Source of the DNA: Thalassobacillus pellis
GTDB taxonomy: Bacteria > Bacillota > Bacilli > Bacillales > Halobacillaceae
Assembly (NCBI RefSeq): GCF_016908295.1
Contig: NZ_JAFBDO010000003.1
Span: 186,001-250,000, forward strand
Reading direction: 5' to 3'
Length of the DNA stretch: 64,000 nt
Shown here piece by piece: positions 1 through 12,188 of the stretch. Position 1 is the stretch's first letter, and the number at the start of each line of letters is the position of its first letter. The notes beneath the pieces were generated by a model. That model saw nothing but the letters and a program-made list of their open reading frames with translations, ran no database searches and was not told where the DNA came from. The position numbers were made by a program, and so were the translations under genes.

Positions 1-1214
1 AAATTGAAGAACTCGTCCATAACGGAAAATGCAGCTATAAAGATGTGGCGATTCTGTATCGGACAAATGCCCAATCACGTACGATTGAGGAAACATTCGT
101 CAAAGCAGGTATTCCCTATCAAATGATTGGCGGTACGAAGTTCTACGACCGTAAAGAAATCAAGGATATGCTCGCTTACCTGCGTCTGATCGCAAACCCG
201 AATGATGATTTGAGTTTTGCGCGTGTGATCAATGAACCAAAACGTGGTGTCGGAAAAACAAGCATGGAGAAGCTTCAGGCTTACGCTACAGATCACGATA
301 TTTCCTTGTACGATGCTGCAGCTGAAGTAGATTTTGTCGGCGTCAGTGCAAAAGCTGCGAAGTCAATCATCAACTTCCGGACAATGATCAAAAAATGGAC
401 CCAGCAGCAGGAATTCCTGTCAGCCACGGATATGGTGCAGGAGGTAATCGAAAAAACCGGTTACGAAGAAATGCTGAAAAATGAGAAAAGCATCGAAGCA
501 CAAAGTCGTCTGGAAAACATTGAAGAGTTCAAATCGGTTACCAAAAACTTCGAAGAAAACAGCGATGACAAAACATTGATTGCATTTTTGACCGATCTTG
601 CACTTATTGCCGATATCGATCAGATGGACGAAGATCCGATGGGGGATAATAAAGTCGTCCTCATGACACTCCATTCTGCAAAAGGGCTGGAATTTCCAAT
701 TGTCTTTTTGATTGGAATGGAAGAGAACGTATTCCCGCACAGCAGGTCCATTATGGATGATGATGAAATGGAAGAGGAGCGTCGTCTCGCTTATGTTGGT
801 ATAACCCGGGCGGAAAAGCAGCTATACATGACTCATGCGAAGATGCGCACCTTATATGGAAGAACGAACATGAATCCGGTCAGCCGTTTCATCAATGAAA
901 TACCTCAAGAAATGATGGAAGGGAAAGCTGCCAAAGAAAGCTTCCCATTTTTCAATCAGAATAAACAGACTGCAGGTTTTCAACAAAAGCCGCAGCCTAA
1001 AAGGGCTGCTCAGAAAATCAGAGATAGACAAACGTCAGGCGGAGAGAAAGTCACCTGGCAGGCTGGCGATAAGGCAAACCATAAAAAGTGGGGCGAAGGA
1101 ACAGTCGTCAAGGTACAGGGGGAAGGTGAAGCAATGGAGCTTGATATCGCATTCCCGGCACCAGTCGGCGTCAAGCGCCTTCTTGCTAAATTTGCACCAA
1201 TCACAAAAGGATAA
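1..1214 (+). CDS. pcrA: ATP-dependent DNA helicase PcrA, C-terminal part
   Basis: This is the 3' part of a UvrD/Rep-type superfamily 1 helicase that unwinds DNA in repair and rolling-circle replication. The reading frame is already open at base 3, so the gene begins upstream of the window. Helicase motifs V and VI are visible as [11 protein letters not shown] and [12 protein letters not shown]. After a low-complexity linker, the tail [17 protein letters not shown] is the conserved C-terminal module of Gram-positive PcrA, which in B. subtilis contacts RNA polymerase. ligA follows directly, the standard Bacillaceae pcrA-ligA operon order. No defect is visible in the part seen. Confidence 0.95.
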   Translation, partial: IEELVHNGKCSYKDVAILYRTNAQSRTIEETFVKAGIPYQMIGGTKFYDRKEIKDMLAYLRLIANPNDDLSFARVINEPKRGVGKTSMEKLQAYATDHDISLYDAAAEVDFVGVSAKAAKSIINFRTMIKKWTQQQEFLSATDMVQEVIEKTGYEEMLKNEKSIEAQSRLENIEEFKSVTKNFEENSDDKTLIAFLTDLALIADIDQMDEDPMGDNKVVLMTLHSAKGLEFPIVFLIGMEENVFPHSRSIMDDDEMEEERRLAYVGITRAEKQLYMTHAKMRTLYGRTNMNPVSRFINEIPQEMMEGKAAKESFPFFNQNKQTAGFQQKPQPKRAAQKIRDRQTSGGEKVTWQAGDKANHKKWGEGTVVKVQGEGEAMELDIAFPAPVGVKRLLAKFAPITKG

Positions 1215-3233
<2,019 letters not shown>

Positions 3234-3244
3234 GGAGTGTAGTT

Positions 3245-4369
3245 ATGAGGAAGTTGCATGTATTATGGATGAGTTCTCTCCTCCTGGTGCTGACCGCATG
3301 TATGCCGGTCTATGAAAATAATGAGGAAATCGTTCAGGAATCAGCAGAAGACAGTAAAAATCAGACAGCCATCGTCCCAAAGTACAGCATTACGGACAAA
3401 CAGTACAAAATGATTTTGACAGAAGACGGCCCGAAACCGGCAGCAGCAAGAGGAGTCATCGTAAGTCAGATCAGCAATCGCCTGGATGTCGATGAATTGG
3501 AAACGGGGCTGCTGCGCCATTCCAAGGAATACTTCAGTCCGGAATCCCATTACTTTCAGGCAGGGCAGTACTTGGATGAAAATGAGATTCTTTCCATGAT
3601 TGACGGACTCAATCCTCCGCGTGAAGAATTGGAAAAAGAGGAAGACTATCGAAAGAATCCGAGGGTGCTCTCCCATATTCTGGAGCAAAACTTTTTAACG
3701 AAAAATGATGAGGGGGTAGCCAAACTGTCTGGCATCTCCATTGGCCTCGCATTGAAATCGACTTATGATTTCCAGACAGAAATCGGAGGCCCGACTTACC
3801 ATGAAGATATCTCTAAAAAGGATATGGTGGCCAAAGGGAAACAGTATGCCGCCAAGGTTCTGGAGAAAATCAGGAAAACGGACGGCCTTAAGGATATCCC
3901 GGTCATGATTGCCCTATATAGAGAAGAGGAATCCGGCGCCATGGTTCCTGGTAACTTCGTCATGAAAGCCTATGTAAAAGGTGGAGCCAGCAAAATCAAT
4001 GATTGGGAAGAGATAAATGAAGACCACATTCTATTCCCATCTAGTGAAGCAGAAGAAAAACATTTCGAAGATACCCAGTTGATGAGCGAATTTAGGGAAG
4101 AAGTTTCCCAGTACTTCCCGAATTTCGTAGGGTTTATCGGAGACGGATTTTATATCAACGGTAACATGAGAGAATTGTCAATCGACATACCGATTCAATT
4201 CTATTCCAAATCAGAAGTAGTAGGCTTCACCCAATATGTCTATGGCCTGGTTGTAGAAATGCTGCCAGATGATTATTTGATAGAAGTCAATATCCATAGC
4301 AACAAAAAACCGGAAAGTGTTATTATCAAAGAACCAGGCAAAGAGGAGCCAAATGTTCATATCTATTAA
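3245..4369 (+). CDS. camS: CamS family sex pheromone-type lipoprotein
   Basis: This is a 374-residue lipoprotein of the CamS family (YerH in B. subtilis), whose cleaved signal peptide in some Firmicutes yields a cAD1-like pheromone peptide. The N-terminus has a hydrophobic signal sequence ending in the lipobox LTAC at about residues 16-19, predicting lipidation and attachment outside the membrane. The body matches the family in length, with the typical ending in a beta-rich region (GFTQYVYGLVVEML). It is the third gene of the pcrA-ligA-camS run. Its cellular role in Bacillaceae is not well understood, so the pheromone label is family-based only. Confidence 0.9.
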   Translation: MRKLHVLWMSSLLLVLTACMPVYENNEEIVQESAEDSKNQTAIVPKYSITDKQYKMILTEDGPKPAAARGVIVSQISNRLDVDELETGLLRHSKEYFSPESHYFQAGQYLDENEILSMIDGLNPPREELEKEEDYRKNPRVLSHILEQNFLTKNDEGVAKLSGISIGLALKSTYDFQTEIGGPTYHEDISKKDMVAKGKQYAAKVLEKIRKTDGLKDIPVMIALYREEESGAMVPGNFVMKAYVKGGASKINDWEEINEDHILFPSSEAEEKHFEDTQLMSEFREEVSQYFPNFVGFIGDGFYINGNMRELSIDIPIQFYSKSEVVGFTQYVYGLVVEMLPDDYLIEVNIHSNKKPESVIIKEPGKEEPNVHIY

Positions 4370-4373
4370 GTAG

Positions 4374-4421
4374 AAAAGCCTATTGATAGTCAGGCAGCAG
4401 CCGGATTGTCAGAAGGCTTTT
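4374..4421 (+). terminator. possible terminator after camS
   Basis: AAAAGCC and GGCTTTT flank a loop region that contains its own weak GGC/GCC pairing, ending in a short T run. It would end the pcrA-ligA-camS operon. The stem is imperfect. Confidence 0.4.
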
Positions 4422-4440
4422 TAGTGTTTGGAAAGGGGGA

Positions 4441-4500
4441 TGAAATCAGCGGACGGAGGCAGAGAATCAGCGGAAGAGAGCCATAAATCAGCGTTCGGGA
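4441..4500. repeat. short tandem ATCAGCGGA-type intergenic repeats
   Basis: Three copies of the motif AATCAGCG(GA) occur about 20-22 bases apart between camS and rocA. The stretch AAATCAGCGGACGGAGGCAG recurs exactly at about 46963, so both loci belong to one dispersed repeat family. Confidence 0.75.
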
Positions 4501-4619
4501 ATAAAACCCCTGGCCAGAATCACGTCCATCTGCACGAGCTACTCTACCAAAATTGAAATAGGAATCGATTAAAAAGTATTACCCCTTTACAGTGCTTCGA
4601 CAAATGGCGTCATAAATGA

Positions 4620-4668
4620 TTGAACAGTTGGGGAAGATAGGATAGAATGTTTTATGGAAGCGCTTTAT
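4620..4668 (+). promoter_or_regulatory. rocA promoter with overlapping cre site
   Basis: TTGAAC (4620-4625), a 17-base spacer and TAGAAT (4643-4648) form a good sigma-A promoter. ATGGAAGCGCTTTAT (4654-4668) fits the CcpA cre consensus WTGNAANCGNWNNCW with one mismatch. It covers the expected transcription start, predicting catabolite repression of P5C dehydrogenase. Confidence 0.7.
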
Positions 4669-4735
4669 TAAATACATAAATTATAAAAAAGCGGCCTTCC
4701 ATTACGATTTCTATTTCCCAAGGAGGCGTTGTAGA

Positions 4736-6286
4736 ATGGTAATACCTTACAAACACGAACCATTCACAGATTTCAGTTTGGAGGAAAATCGTCAGGCGAT
4801 GCAAGAGGCGATTTCAAAAGTGGAATCTGATTTAGGAAAAGAATATCCACTGATCATCGGCGGAGAGCGAGTCATGACTGATGATAAAATTAAAGTAATT
4901 AATCCGGCTAATAAAAAAGAAGTCATTGGCTATGTATCCAAAGCGAACCAGGAGCTTGCTGAAAAAGCACATAAAATTGCAGATGAAACATTTGAATGGT
5001 GGCGGAAAACGAAAGCACAATTCCGTGCTGACATTCTATTCCGTGCAGCTGCCATTGTCAGACGCCGCCGTCATGAATTCACGGCTCATCTAGTCAAAGA
5101 AGGCGGTAAGCCATGGAAGGAAGCTGATGCTGATACAGCAGAAGCAATTGACTTCATGGAATACTATGGCAGACAGATGCTTCGGATTGATGAAGGATTT
5201 GAAGTGGAGTCTCGTCCGATTGAAAACAACCGTTATCATTACATTCCCCTTGGTGTCGGTGTGGTCATTTCACCTTGGAATTTCTTATTTGCCATCATGT
5301 GCGGCACGACTGTTGCTGCTATGGTTTCTGGTAACACGGTACTTTTGAAACCTGCTAGTGCGACTCCGGTTATTGCTTATAAAATGATGGAAGTGCTTGA
5401 AGAAGCAGGGCTTCCGGCAGGTGTCATCAACTACGTGCCTGGAAGCGGAAAAGAAGTGGGTGACTACCTCGTCGATCATCCGCGCACACGTTTCATCAGC
5501 TTCACTGGTTCCCGTGAAGTTGGAACCCGTATTTTCGAACGTGCGGCAAAAGTTCATCCAGGGCAAAAGTGGCTGAAGCGCACGATCATCGAAATGGGCG
5601 GTAAAGACACAATAGTTGTCGACAAAGATTCTGACCTGGAACTGGCTGCGGATGCAATTACGTATTCTGCATTTGGTTTCTCCGGTCAAAAATGTTCTGC
5701 CTGCTCTCGCGTAGTAGCCCACGAAGATGTCTATGAGGATTTATTGGCACGAGTCGTGGAGAAAACGAAAGAGACTGTTAATTACGGGGATCCTTCTGAT
5801 AACAAATCCTACATGGGACCAGTCATAGACCAAGGCGCTTACGATAAAATTTTAAGCTATATTTCTAAAGGAAAAGACGAAGGCCGTCTGATGCATGGCG
5901 GAAAAGGTGATGACAGCAAAGGATGGTTCGTGGAGCCGACGATTTTCGCTGATGTCGATCCCCATGCAACCATCATGCAGGAAGAAATTTTCGGACCTGT
6001 TGTAGCATTTACCAAAGCGGAATCATTTGATGAAGCGTTGAAAATTGCCAATAATACCGAATATGGCCTTACTGGTGCAGTAATCACAAATAATCGTGAG
6101 CACCTGGAAAAAGCTCGTGAAGATTTCCACGTCGGTAACCTATATTTCAACCGCGGATGTACCGCTGCAATTGTCGGGTACCATCCATTTGGCGGTTTTA
6201 ATATGTCAGGTACCGATTCCAAAGCAGGCGGCCCGGATTATCTGCTTCATCACATGCAAGGCAAAACTACATCGGAAATGTTATAA
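4736..6286 (+). CDS. rocA: L-glutamate gamma-semialdehyde (P5C) dehydrogenase
   Basis: The 516-residue RocA/PutC-type aldehyde dehydrogenase oxidises glutamate semialdehyde, formed from proline or arginine, to glutamate with NAD+. The ALDH core is complete: PWNF in the cofactor pocket, FTGSREVG, the general base in EMGGKD and the catalytic Cys in [18 protein letters not shown] precedes ATG 4736. The gene stands alone with its own promoter, cre site and terminator. It is followed by a proline symporter transcription unit, so the pair suggests proline uptake and use, but no proline dehydrogenase gene lies in the window. In B. subtilis no rocA sits between camS/yerH and opuE, so this is a local insertion. 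Confidence 0.95.
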   Translation: MVIPYKHEPFTDFSLEENRQAMQEAISKVESDLGKEYPLIIGGERVMTDDKIKVINPANKKEVIGYVSKANQELAEKAHKIADETFEWWRKTKAQFRADILFRAAAIVRRRRHEFTAHLVKEGGKPWKEADADTAEAIDFMEYYGRQMLRIDEGFEVESRPIENNRYHYIPLGVGVVISPWNFLFAIMCGTTVAAMVSGNTVLLKPASATPVIAYKMMEVLEEAGLPAGVINYVPGSGKEVGDYLVDHPRTRFISFTGSREVGTRIFERAAKVHPGQKWLKRTIIEMGGKDTIVVDKDSDLELAADAITYSAFGFSGQKCSACSRVVAHEDVYEDLLARVVEKTKETVNYGDPSDNKSYMGPVIDQGAYDKILSYISKGKDEGRLMHGGKGDDSKGWFVEPTIFADVDPHATIMQEEIFGPVVAFTKAESFDEALKIANNTEYGLTGAVITNNREHLEKAREDFHVGNLYFNRGCTAAIVGYHPFGGFNMSGTDSKAGGPDYLLHHMQGKTTSEML

Positions 6287-6296
6287 AACTATAAGA

Positions 6297-6333
6297 AAAC
6301 CTCTTCCCAGAAAATGGGGAGAGGTTTTTTTAT
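6297..6333 (+). terminator. rocA terminator
   Basis: AAAACCTCTTCCC pairs with GGGGAGAGGTTTT around a short loop and is followed by a T tract, a strong intrinsic terminator. Confidence 0.85.
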
Positions 6334-6524
6334 TTTATGGGAAAGACTAGGGGGTAATAGGGAGGGAAAGCGCTTGTAGTTACAAGGACCTACCTGGAAA
6401 TTAAAAAAACTTTAAATTTTTATTTATTACATTTTGTGAATATATATTGTATTTTGAAAAAATAAATGGTTGAATAGACTGCTAATACGTATATTTATAC
6501 AGTAAATTGTCGATGGTATAATTT
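6334..6524. other. AT-rich spacer before the symporter promoter
   Basis: No gene is visible. GGAAAGCGCTTGTA near 6365 is a poor cre match with three mismatches. The rest is AT-rich, with another isolated TATAAT at 6517 that lacks a good -35. Confidence 0.4.
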
Positions 6525-6553
6525 TTGCAATGTTCTAACTCTTGAGATATGAT
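6525..6553 (+). promoter_or_regulatory. promoter for the symporter operon
   Basis: TTGCAA (6525-6530), 17 bases and TATGAT (6548-6553) form a sigma-A-like promoter. It would give a leader of about 115 bases before the small ORF at 6677. Confidence 0.6.
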
Positions 6554-6580
6554 ATAGTCGTAGATGTGTCTGAAATTTAT

Positions 6581-6634
6581 ACCCCTGCGACTTTCGCCTT
6601 ACAATTTTGAATTGTGTGAAAGTTGAATAGGGGT
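6581..6634 (+). promoter_or_regulatory. long imperfect hairpin in the symporter leader
   Basis: Three nested complementary blocks occur: ACCCCT/AGGGGT (outer), ACTTTC/GAAAGT (middle) and ACAATT/AATTGT (inner, three-base loop). No T tract follows, so it is not a simple terminator. It lies in the predicted 5' leader, about 40 bases before the first start codon. Role unknown; regulatory RNA structure or a protein-binding palindrome are both possible. Confidence 0.6.
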
Positions 6635-6676
6635 GAATATCGGAAAAAACGACACAAAAATTATGGAGGTGGAAAA

Positions 6677-6784
6677 ATGGAAGATTTCGCATTATCTGGT
6701 GCGACATGGTTCTGGTTATTCGTGCCAATGCCAATATTAATCCTACTATCCGTTATAACTTTAGTTACAGAAAGGAGAAAATAA
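6677..6784 (+). CDS. small membrane protein before the symporter (symporter small accessory type)
   Basis: This 35-residue ORF starts at ATG 6677 after GGAGGTGG and encodes one hydrophobic helix (TWFWLFVPMPILILLSVITL) followed by a basic end (TERRK). It ends seven bases before the symporter start, and the symporter's AAGGAG lies inside this ORF, so the two are translationally linked. Tiny single-helix proteins directly before sodium:solute symporters are known as small accessory subunits. I infer that it binds or stabilises the carrier. Its strong ribosome binding site, helix and placement argue that it is real despite its size. Confidence 0.75.
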   Translation: MEDFALSGATWFWLFVPMPILILLSVITLVTERRK

Positions 6785-6790
6785 ACAACA

Positions 6791-8305
6791 ATGGATACTC
6801 CAACGTTAATTACGTTTATCGTCTATTTAATTGGTATGCTCGGTATTGGATTTGCCGCATACAAAATGACAAGCAATTTATCTGATTATGTATTAGGAGG
6901 AAGAAGCCTCGGCCCAGGCGTCGCTGCGCTAAGTGCTGGTGCTTCTGATATGAGTGGCTGGCTCTTGCTCGGTTTACCAGGTGCGATATATGCAAGCGGG
7001 CTCGGTTCTGCATGGATTGGTGTCGGCCTTGCTATTGGTGCCTATTTAAACTGGCAATTTGTTGCCCGCCGTCTTCGTGTTTACACAGAAGTAGCGAACG
7101 ACTCGATAACAGTTCCGGATTATTTTGAAAATCGTTTTCAGGATAAGTCCCGTATTTTGCGTGTATTTTCTGCACTGGTAATCCTTCTATTCTTTACTTT
7201 TTATACCTCTTCCGGAATGGTTGCAGGTGCTAAATTATTTGAGGCTTCATTTGGTTTGACTTATACCCAATCCTTATGGGTAGGTGCAATTGTAACTATC
7301 TCTTATACATTCCTTGGCGGATTCTTAGCGGTCAGCTGGACAGACTTTGTACAAGGTATTTTGATGTTCCTTGCATTGATTGCTGTTCCTATTGTTGCCA
7401 TTCAAGAAATGGGAGGCTGGGACGCTACTATTGATGCTGTCGGCAGTATTTCAGGAACTCACCTGGATATGGTTCAGGGTGTCGGTATCATGGCGATCAT
7501 TTCCTCACTGGCATGGGGGCTTGGTTACTTCGGTCAGCCTCATATAGTCGTCCGGTTTATGGCATTACGTAAACCGAATGATGTGCCAAAAGCCCGTTTC
7601 ATCGGTATGACATGGATGATACTTGGTCTTTATGGCGCGATTTTCACTGGTCTTGTCGGTTTAGCTTATATCAACTCTCAGGATGTCGGCATGCTCAGTG
7701 AATTTGGGGTTACTTTGATTAATGAAAATGGTGTCCAAATGCTGGATGACCCTGAGAAAATCTTTATTTCGTTCTCACAAATTCTATTCCATCCCGTAAT
7801 TTCGGGGATTCTGCTGGCGGCAATCCTTGCTGCAATCATGAGTACGATTGATTCCCAGCTGCTCGTTTCCTCTTCAGCATTGGCGGAAGACTTCTATAAA
7901 GCGATTTTCCGTAAAAATGCTACTGAGCGTGAACTAGTATGGATCGGCCGCGGCGCGGTTGCAATCATTGCATTGATTGCCATCCTGCTTGCGGGTAACC
8001 CGGAAAGCTCTGTACTTGAGTTAGTATCTTACGCATGGGCAGGGTTCGGTGCCGCCTTCGGTCCGATCATCTTATTGTCCTTGTACTGGAGAGGAATTAC
8101 TCGTAATGGTGCAGTTGCCGGTATGATCGTAGGTGCTGTCACTGTCGTTATCTGGGGTGATTTCCTAAGCGGTGGTATCTTCGACCTTTATGAAATTGTT
8201 CCAGGGTTCCTGTTGAATACAATCGTGGCTGTACTTGTAAGTAAGGCTGGCCAGAAGCCATCCAAAGAAGTTACTGACATGTTTGACGAAGCTGCACGCA
8301 GATAA
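6791..8305 (+). CDS. putP: sodium/proline symporter (PutP/OpuE type)
   Basis: This 504-residue solute:sodium symporter has about 13 membrane helices. It imports proline with Na+, either as nutrient or as compatible solute. Family hallmarks include GASDMSGWLLLGLPGAIYASG near the N-terminus, the LGYFGQPHIVVRFMA segment and SSALAEDFY. Its place between camS/rocA and gatC is where B. subtilis has opuE, the osmotically induced proline carrier. The adjacent P5C dehydrogenase instead suggests catabolic use. The sequence alone does not decide between the two. It is translated just after the small ORF at 6677 and ends at a strong terminator. Confidence 0.93.
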   Translation: MDTPTLITFIVYLIGMLGIGFAAYKMTSNLSDYVLGGRSLGPGVAALSAGASDMSGWLLLGLPGAIYASGLGSAWIGVGLAIGAYLNWQFVARRLRVYTEVANDSITVPDYFENRFQDKSRILRVFSALVILLFFTFYTSSGMVAGAKLFEASFGLTYTQSLWVGAIVTISYTFLGGFLAVSWTDFVQGILMFLALIAVPIVAIQEMGGWDATIDAVGSISGTHLDMVQGVGIMAIISSLAWGLGYFGQPHIVVRFMALRKPNDVPKARFIGMTWMILGLYGAIFTGLVGLAYINSQDVGMLSEFGVTLINENGVQMLDDPEKIFISFSQILFHPVISGILLAAILAAIMSTIDSQLLVSSSALAEDFYKAIFRKNATERELVWIGRGAVAIIALIAILLAGNPESSVLELVSYAWAGFGAAFGPIILLSLYWRGITRNGAVAGMIVGAVTVVIWGDFLSGGIFDLYEIVPGFLLNTIVAVLVSKAGQKPSKEVTDMFDEAARR

Positions 8306-8311
8306 ACATTC

Positions 8312-8347
8312 AAGCTCATTCCTGCTTTTGCGGGAATGAGCTTTTTT
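8312..8347 (+). terminator. symporter terminator
   Basis: AAGCTCATTCCTGC pairs with GCGGGAATGAGCTT across a TTTT loop and is followed by T residues. Confidence 0.9.
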
Positions 8348-8377
8348 AATTGTCTTGGAAAGTAAACGGCAGTAGTA

Positions 8378-8445
8378 CATCCAGCTCCATCTTCCGCCCC
8401 CTCGAGGTCTTAAGCAGATTTTCCCTCTCACAAAGAACATCACGA
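8378..8445. repeat. degenerate copy of the CCCCTCGAGGTCTTAAG intergenic repeat
   Basis: CATCCAGCTCC, then CCCCCTCGAGGTCTTAAGC and CTCTCACAAAG match the two better copies at about 43144-43264 and 43267-43382. The 3' half is lost here. The rest of the 8348-8734 gap holds no gene that I can support. Confidence 0.7.
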
Positions 8446-8627
8446 TAAAACCAATTAGGACTGAGCAAGGAACTATTTTTTCAGGCTTAAAAGGAATCGG
8501 CATGTAATCCCCGATAAATGGCAAGAATGGAAGGTGGGGAACCTTTTTATATATTAGGTTGTATTAAATTTTTGCAGAAACTTTTCCCCGTATTGAAATT
8601 TAAAGTTTCGATTATAAGAACAACCAA

Positions 8628-8662
8628 CGCATTCACGTAAGGACGAATGAATGCGAGTTTTT
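8628..8662 (+). terminator. isolated terminator-like hairpin
   Basis: CGCATTCA pairs with TGAATGCG and T residues follow. No gene ends just upstream, so it may be a relic or may insulate the gat promoter. Confidence 0.4.
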
Positions 8663-8734
8663 CTAAAAATAGCTTAGAAGTATGAGGGGACAGGCATTTT
8701 GTGTTACGATAAAAAAGGTGAAAAATGTAGAACG

Positions 8735-8764
8735 TTGCTTACCTATCGATTGATTTGGTATTAT
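8735..8764 (+). promoter_or_regulatory. probable gatCAB promoter
   Basis: TTGCTT (8735-8740), 18 bases and TATTAT (8759-8764) lie about 40 bases before gatC. Confidence 0.5.
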
Positions 8765-8804
8765 CAAATATTATGTGGAAACGAATTGAATGGAGGTATG
8801 GACC

Positions 8805-9095
8805 ATGTCACGAATCAGTAAAGAGCAAGTAAAACACGTGGCTAATCTGGCGAGACTTGCTATTTCCGAAGACGAGGCAGACCTGTTCACAAAACAGCTC
8901 GATGATATCATCACATACGCGGAACAGCTGAATGAACTGGATACAAGCGATGTCGAGCCAACGACACATGTCCTTGACTTAAAGAATGTCATGCGAAAAG
9001 ACGAGCCGAAAAAATGGCTGGAAAAAGAAGACGTATTGAACAATGCACCTGAACATCAGGACGGGCAGTTCAAAGTTCCGTCTATCTTGGAATAA
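8805..9095 (+). CDS. gatC: Asp-tRNA(Asn)/Glu-tRNA(Gln) amidotransferase subunit C
   Basis: GatC is the small subunit (96 residues) that bridges GatA and GatB in the cytosolic amidotransferase making Gln-tRNA(Gln) and Asn-tRNA(Asn). The family pattern [18 protein letters not shown] and the end [11 protein letters not shown] are present. I use ATG 8805, with TGGAGG eight bases upstream. An in-frame ATG at 8790 overlaps that ribosome binding site. It is the first gene of gatCAB; gatA begins 11 bases after it. Confidence 0.95.
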   Translation: MSRISKEQVKHVANLARLAISEDEADLFTKQLDDIITYAEQLNELDTSDVEPTTHVLDLKNVMRKDEPKKWLEKEDVLNNAPEHQDGQFKVPSILE

Positions 9096-9106
9096 GGAGG
9101 TACACT

Positions 9107-10579
9107 ATGTCACTGTTTGATTATACATTAAAAGAGCTTCAGGAGAAGCTACATAAGAAAGAAATAAGCGTGACCGACCTCGTGGAAGAATCCTACCAAC
9201 GCATTGAAGCGGTGGATGGAGAGGTCAAAGCGTTTTTGACATTGAATAAAGAAGCTGCACTGAAGCAGGCAGAAGAACTGGATGCTGCGCGTGGGGCCGA
9301 ATCGGCAGCATTGTTCGGACTCCCAATCGGTGTAAAAGATAATATCGTAACCAAAGGACTGCGTACCACTTGTGCCAGTCAGTTCCTCGATAATTTCCGC
9401 GACCCGCTGTATGATGCGACGGTTGTTGAAAAATTGGCTCAGGCAAAATCAGTAACGATCGGGAAATTGAACATGGACGAGTTTGCGATGGGCTCTTCCA
9501 ATGAAAACTCAAGCTACTATGCGACACGTAACCCGTGGAACACAGACTACGTGCCAGGCGGCTCCAGTGGGGGGTCTGCCGCCTCTGTTGCTGCAGGAGA
9601 AGTGTTCTTTTCCCTTGGTTCTGACACCGGCGGCTCGATCCGCCAGCCGGCAGCATTCTGTGGAGTGGTAGGCCTGAAGCCGACATATGGACGTGTATCC
9701 CGTTTCGGCCTAGTGGCATTTGCTTCCTCTCTTGACCAGATCGGTCCGATTACGCGTACAGTAGAGGACAATGCGTTTCTGCTTGAGACGATTGCCGGCT
9801 ACGATAAAATGGACTCTACTTCTGCGGATGTGGACGTGCCAAAATATACGGAAGCTTTGACAGGCGATGTCAAAGGACTGCGGATCGCCGTGCCGAAAGA
9901 ATATTTAGGCGAAGGTGTTACACCGGAAGTAAAAGAAGCAGTGATGAATGCGTTGAAGAAATATGAAGAATTAGGTGCGACATGGGAAGAAGTCTCCCTT
10001 CCGCACTCCAAATATGCGGTTGCCACTTACTACCTGCTTGCATCTTCAGAAGCATCTGCGAACTTGGCACGCTTTGATGGTGTCCGCTACGGTGTGCGCA
10101 CGCAGAACGCGGAAACGATGCTCGATATGTTCAAACGCTCCCGTTCCGAAGGCTTTGGAGAAGAAGTAAAGCGGAGAATCATGCTCGGTACATTTGCATT
10201 AAGCTCAGGCTACTATGATGCCTACTATAAAAAGGCTCAGCAGGTACGGACATTAATTAAGCGTGACTTCGAAAGCGTTCTGGAAAACTATGATGTCGTG
10301 ATCGGACCTACTACACCGACTCCTGCCTTTAAAGTCGGTGAAAAAGTGGACGATCCGTTGACCATGTATGCGAACGATATCCTGACAATCCCTGTAAATC
10401 TGGCTGGGGTTCCTGGGATTTCCGTGCCATGTGGATTCTCATCTGATGGCCTGCCGATCGGCTTGCAGATCATCGGAAAGCATTTCGACGAAAGCACAGT
10501 CTATCGCACCGCCCATGCCTTTGAGCAAGCGACAGACTTTCATAAACAACGCCCGTCCATTGGAGGTGCGCAAGCATGA
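9107..10579 (+). CDS. gatA: Asp-tRNA(Asn)/Glu-tRNA(Gln) amidotransferase subunit A
   Basis: GatA (490 residues) is the glutaminase subunit and releases ammonia for amidation of misacylated tRNA. It has the amidase signature with the Ser-cisSer-Lys triad: the Lys in [10 protein letters not shown], the Gly/Ser-rich run [15 protein letters not shown] and the catalytic Ser in [23 protein letters not shown] ribosome binding site precedes ATG 9107. Its stop overlaps the gatB start (ATGA), which indicates translational coupling. Confidence 0.97.
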   Translation: MSLFDYTLKELQEKLHKKEISVTDLVEESYQRIEAVDGEVKAFLTLNKEAALKQAEELDAARGAESAALFGLPIGVKDNIVTKGLRTTCASQFLDNFRDPLYDATVVEKLAQAKSVTIGKLNMDEFAMGSSNENSSYYATRNPWNTDYVPGGSSGGSAASVAAGEVFFSLGSDTGGSIRQPAAFCGVVGLKPTYGRVSRFGLVAFASSLDQIGPITRTVEDNAFLLETIAGYDKMDSTSADVDVPKYTEALTGDVKGLRIAVPKEYLGEGVTPEVKEAVMNALKKYEELGATWEEVSLPHSKYAVATYYLLASSEASANLARFDGVRYGVRTQNAETMLDMFKRSRSEGFGEEVKRRIMLGTFALSSGYYDAYYKKAQQVRTLIKRDFESVLENYDVVIGPTTPTPAFKVGEKVDDPLTMYANDILTIPVNLAGVPGISVPCGFSSDGLPIGLQIIGKHFDESTVYRTAHAFEQATDFHKQRPSIGGAQA

Positions 10580-12006
10580 ATTTTGAAACAGTAATCGGTC
10601 TGGAAGTCCATGTGGAGCTAAAAACGAATTCGAAGATTTTCAGCCCGTCTCCGAATATGTTTGGGGATGAGCCGAATACCAACGTCAATCCAATCGACCT
10701 TGGGTACCCTGGTGTTCTTCCGGTACTCAATGAAGAAGCGGTAAACTTCGCAATGAAAGCCGCGATGGCTCTTAATTGTGACATTGCAACGGATACGAAG
10801 TTCGATCGGAAAAATTACTTCTACCCAGATAATCCAAAAGCCTATCAGATTTCCCAGTTCGATCAGCCGATCGGGGAGAATGGTTATATCGAAATCGAAG
10901 TCGATGGCGTGAAAAAACGGATCGGTATCACTCGCTTGCATCTGGAAGAAGATGCGGGGAAATTAACGCACAGTGATGATGGTTATTCTCTTGTCGACTA
11001 TAACCGTCAAGGCACACCGCTTGTTGAGATCGTATCGGAGCCCGATATTCGCTCTCCGCAGGAAGCGTATGCTTATCTGGAAAAATTGAAAAATATTATC
11101 CAATACACAGGAGTTTCTGACTGTAAAATGGAAGAGGGCTCTCTGCGTTGTGACGCTAACCTTTCCCTGCGCCCGATTGGGCAAGAGGAATTCGGTACAA
11201 AAACCGAGCTGAAGAACCTGAACTCCTTTTCATATGTACAAAAAGGACTCGAGTTCGAAGAAAAACGTCAGGCACAGGTACTGCTGTCCGGAGGAGAAAT
11301 TCTGCAGGAAACACGCCGCTATGATGAGCAGACGAAAGAAACTATCCTGATGCGTGTCAAAGAAGGGTCTGACGACTACCGTTACTTCCCTGAACCTGAC
11401 CTTGTCCCATTATATATCGATGAAGCATGGAAAGAGCGCGTCCGTTCCCAGATTCCTGAGCTTCCGGATGCCCGTAAGAAGAGATACATCGAAAACTTGG
11501 AGCTTCCGGAATATGACGCGATGGTGCTTACCAATAATAAAGCGATGTCTGACTTTTTCGAGGAAACAATCGAGCATGGCGCTGATATTAAACAGGCATC
11601 CAACTGGCTGATGGGGGAAGTGTCTGCCCATTTGAACAAGCAGCAAAAAGAATTTGACGAGCTTGCCTTGACTCCTGAATCACTGGCAAAAATGATCAAG
11701 CTGCTGGAAGATGGCACGATTTCATCCAAAATTGCGAAGAAAGTCTTCGCAGAACTGGTGGAGAAAGGCGGAGACCCGGAAAAAATCGTCAAAGATAAAG
11801 GACTTGTCCAAATTTCTGATGAAGGTCAGCTAACAGAAATCATTACGAAGATTCTGGATAATAACCAGCAATCCATCGAAGACTATAAGAACGGTAAAGA
11901 CCGTGCTCTTGGCTTCCTTGTCGGCCAGGTGATGAAAGAGACAAAAGGCCAGGCGAACCCGCCGATGGTCAACAAAATCCTTCTGGCAGAGATGGAAAAA
12001 CGCTGA
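10576..12006 (+). CDS. gatB: Asp-tRNA(Asn)/Glu-tRNA(Gln) amidotransferase subunit B
   Basis: GatB (476 residues) binds the misacylated tRNA, activates its carboxyl group with ATP and receives ammonia from GatA. The N-terminal motif [14 protein letters not shown], the [10 protein letters not shown] segment, the [13 protein letters not shown] region and the C-terminal YqeY-like helical tail are all present. Four bases overlap gatA. The operon ends at a hairpin at 12077. Confidence 0.97.
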   Translation: MNFETVIGLEVHVELKTNSKIFSPSPNMFGDEPNTNVNPIDLGYPGVLPVLNEEAVNFAMKAAMALNCDIATDTKFDRKNYFYPDNPKAYQISQFDQPIGENGYIEIEVDGVKKRIGITRLHLEEDAGKLTHSDDGYSLVDYNRQGTPLVEIVSEPDIRSPQEAYAYLEKLKNIIQYTGVSDCKMEEGSLRCDANLSLRPIGQEEFGTKTELKNLNSFSYVQKGLEFEEKRQAQVLLSGGEILQETRRYDEQTKETILMRVKEGSDDYRYFPEPDLVPLYIDEAWKERVRSQIPELPDARKKRYIENLELPEYDAMVLTNNKAMSDFFEETIEHGADIKQASNWLMGEVSAHLNKQQKEFDELALTPESLAKMIKLLEDGTISSKIAKKVFAELVEKGGDPEKIVKDKGLVQISDEGQLTEIITKILDNNQQSIEDYKNGKDRALGFLVGQVMKETKGQANPPMVNKILLAEMEKR

Positions 12007-12076
12007 ATAACTGTCAAGGGACTAGACTTTTCCAGAGAATTCTATTAGTATAGACACGGTGAGTAAAGACCGGCCT

Positions 12077-12107
12077 GCAAAAGCACGCATAGGACTGCGT
12101 GCTTTTG
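12077..12107 (+). terminator. gatCAB terminator
   Basis: CAAAAGCACGCA pairs with TGCGTGCTTTTG. The arms are nearly symmetrical and the descending arm provides a T run. Confidence 0.75.
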
Positions 12108-12188
12108 TATGTTTGATATTCAGCCTCATATATTATAGTAAATATAGAACACAGCCAATGGAACAAGCCTGGATGAGGGGGAGACCTT

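Noticed and set aside
8165-8524. 119-codon minus-strand frame after the symporter
   Set aside because: It crosses the symporter terminator and a repeat copy, with no ribosome binding site.
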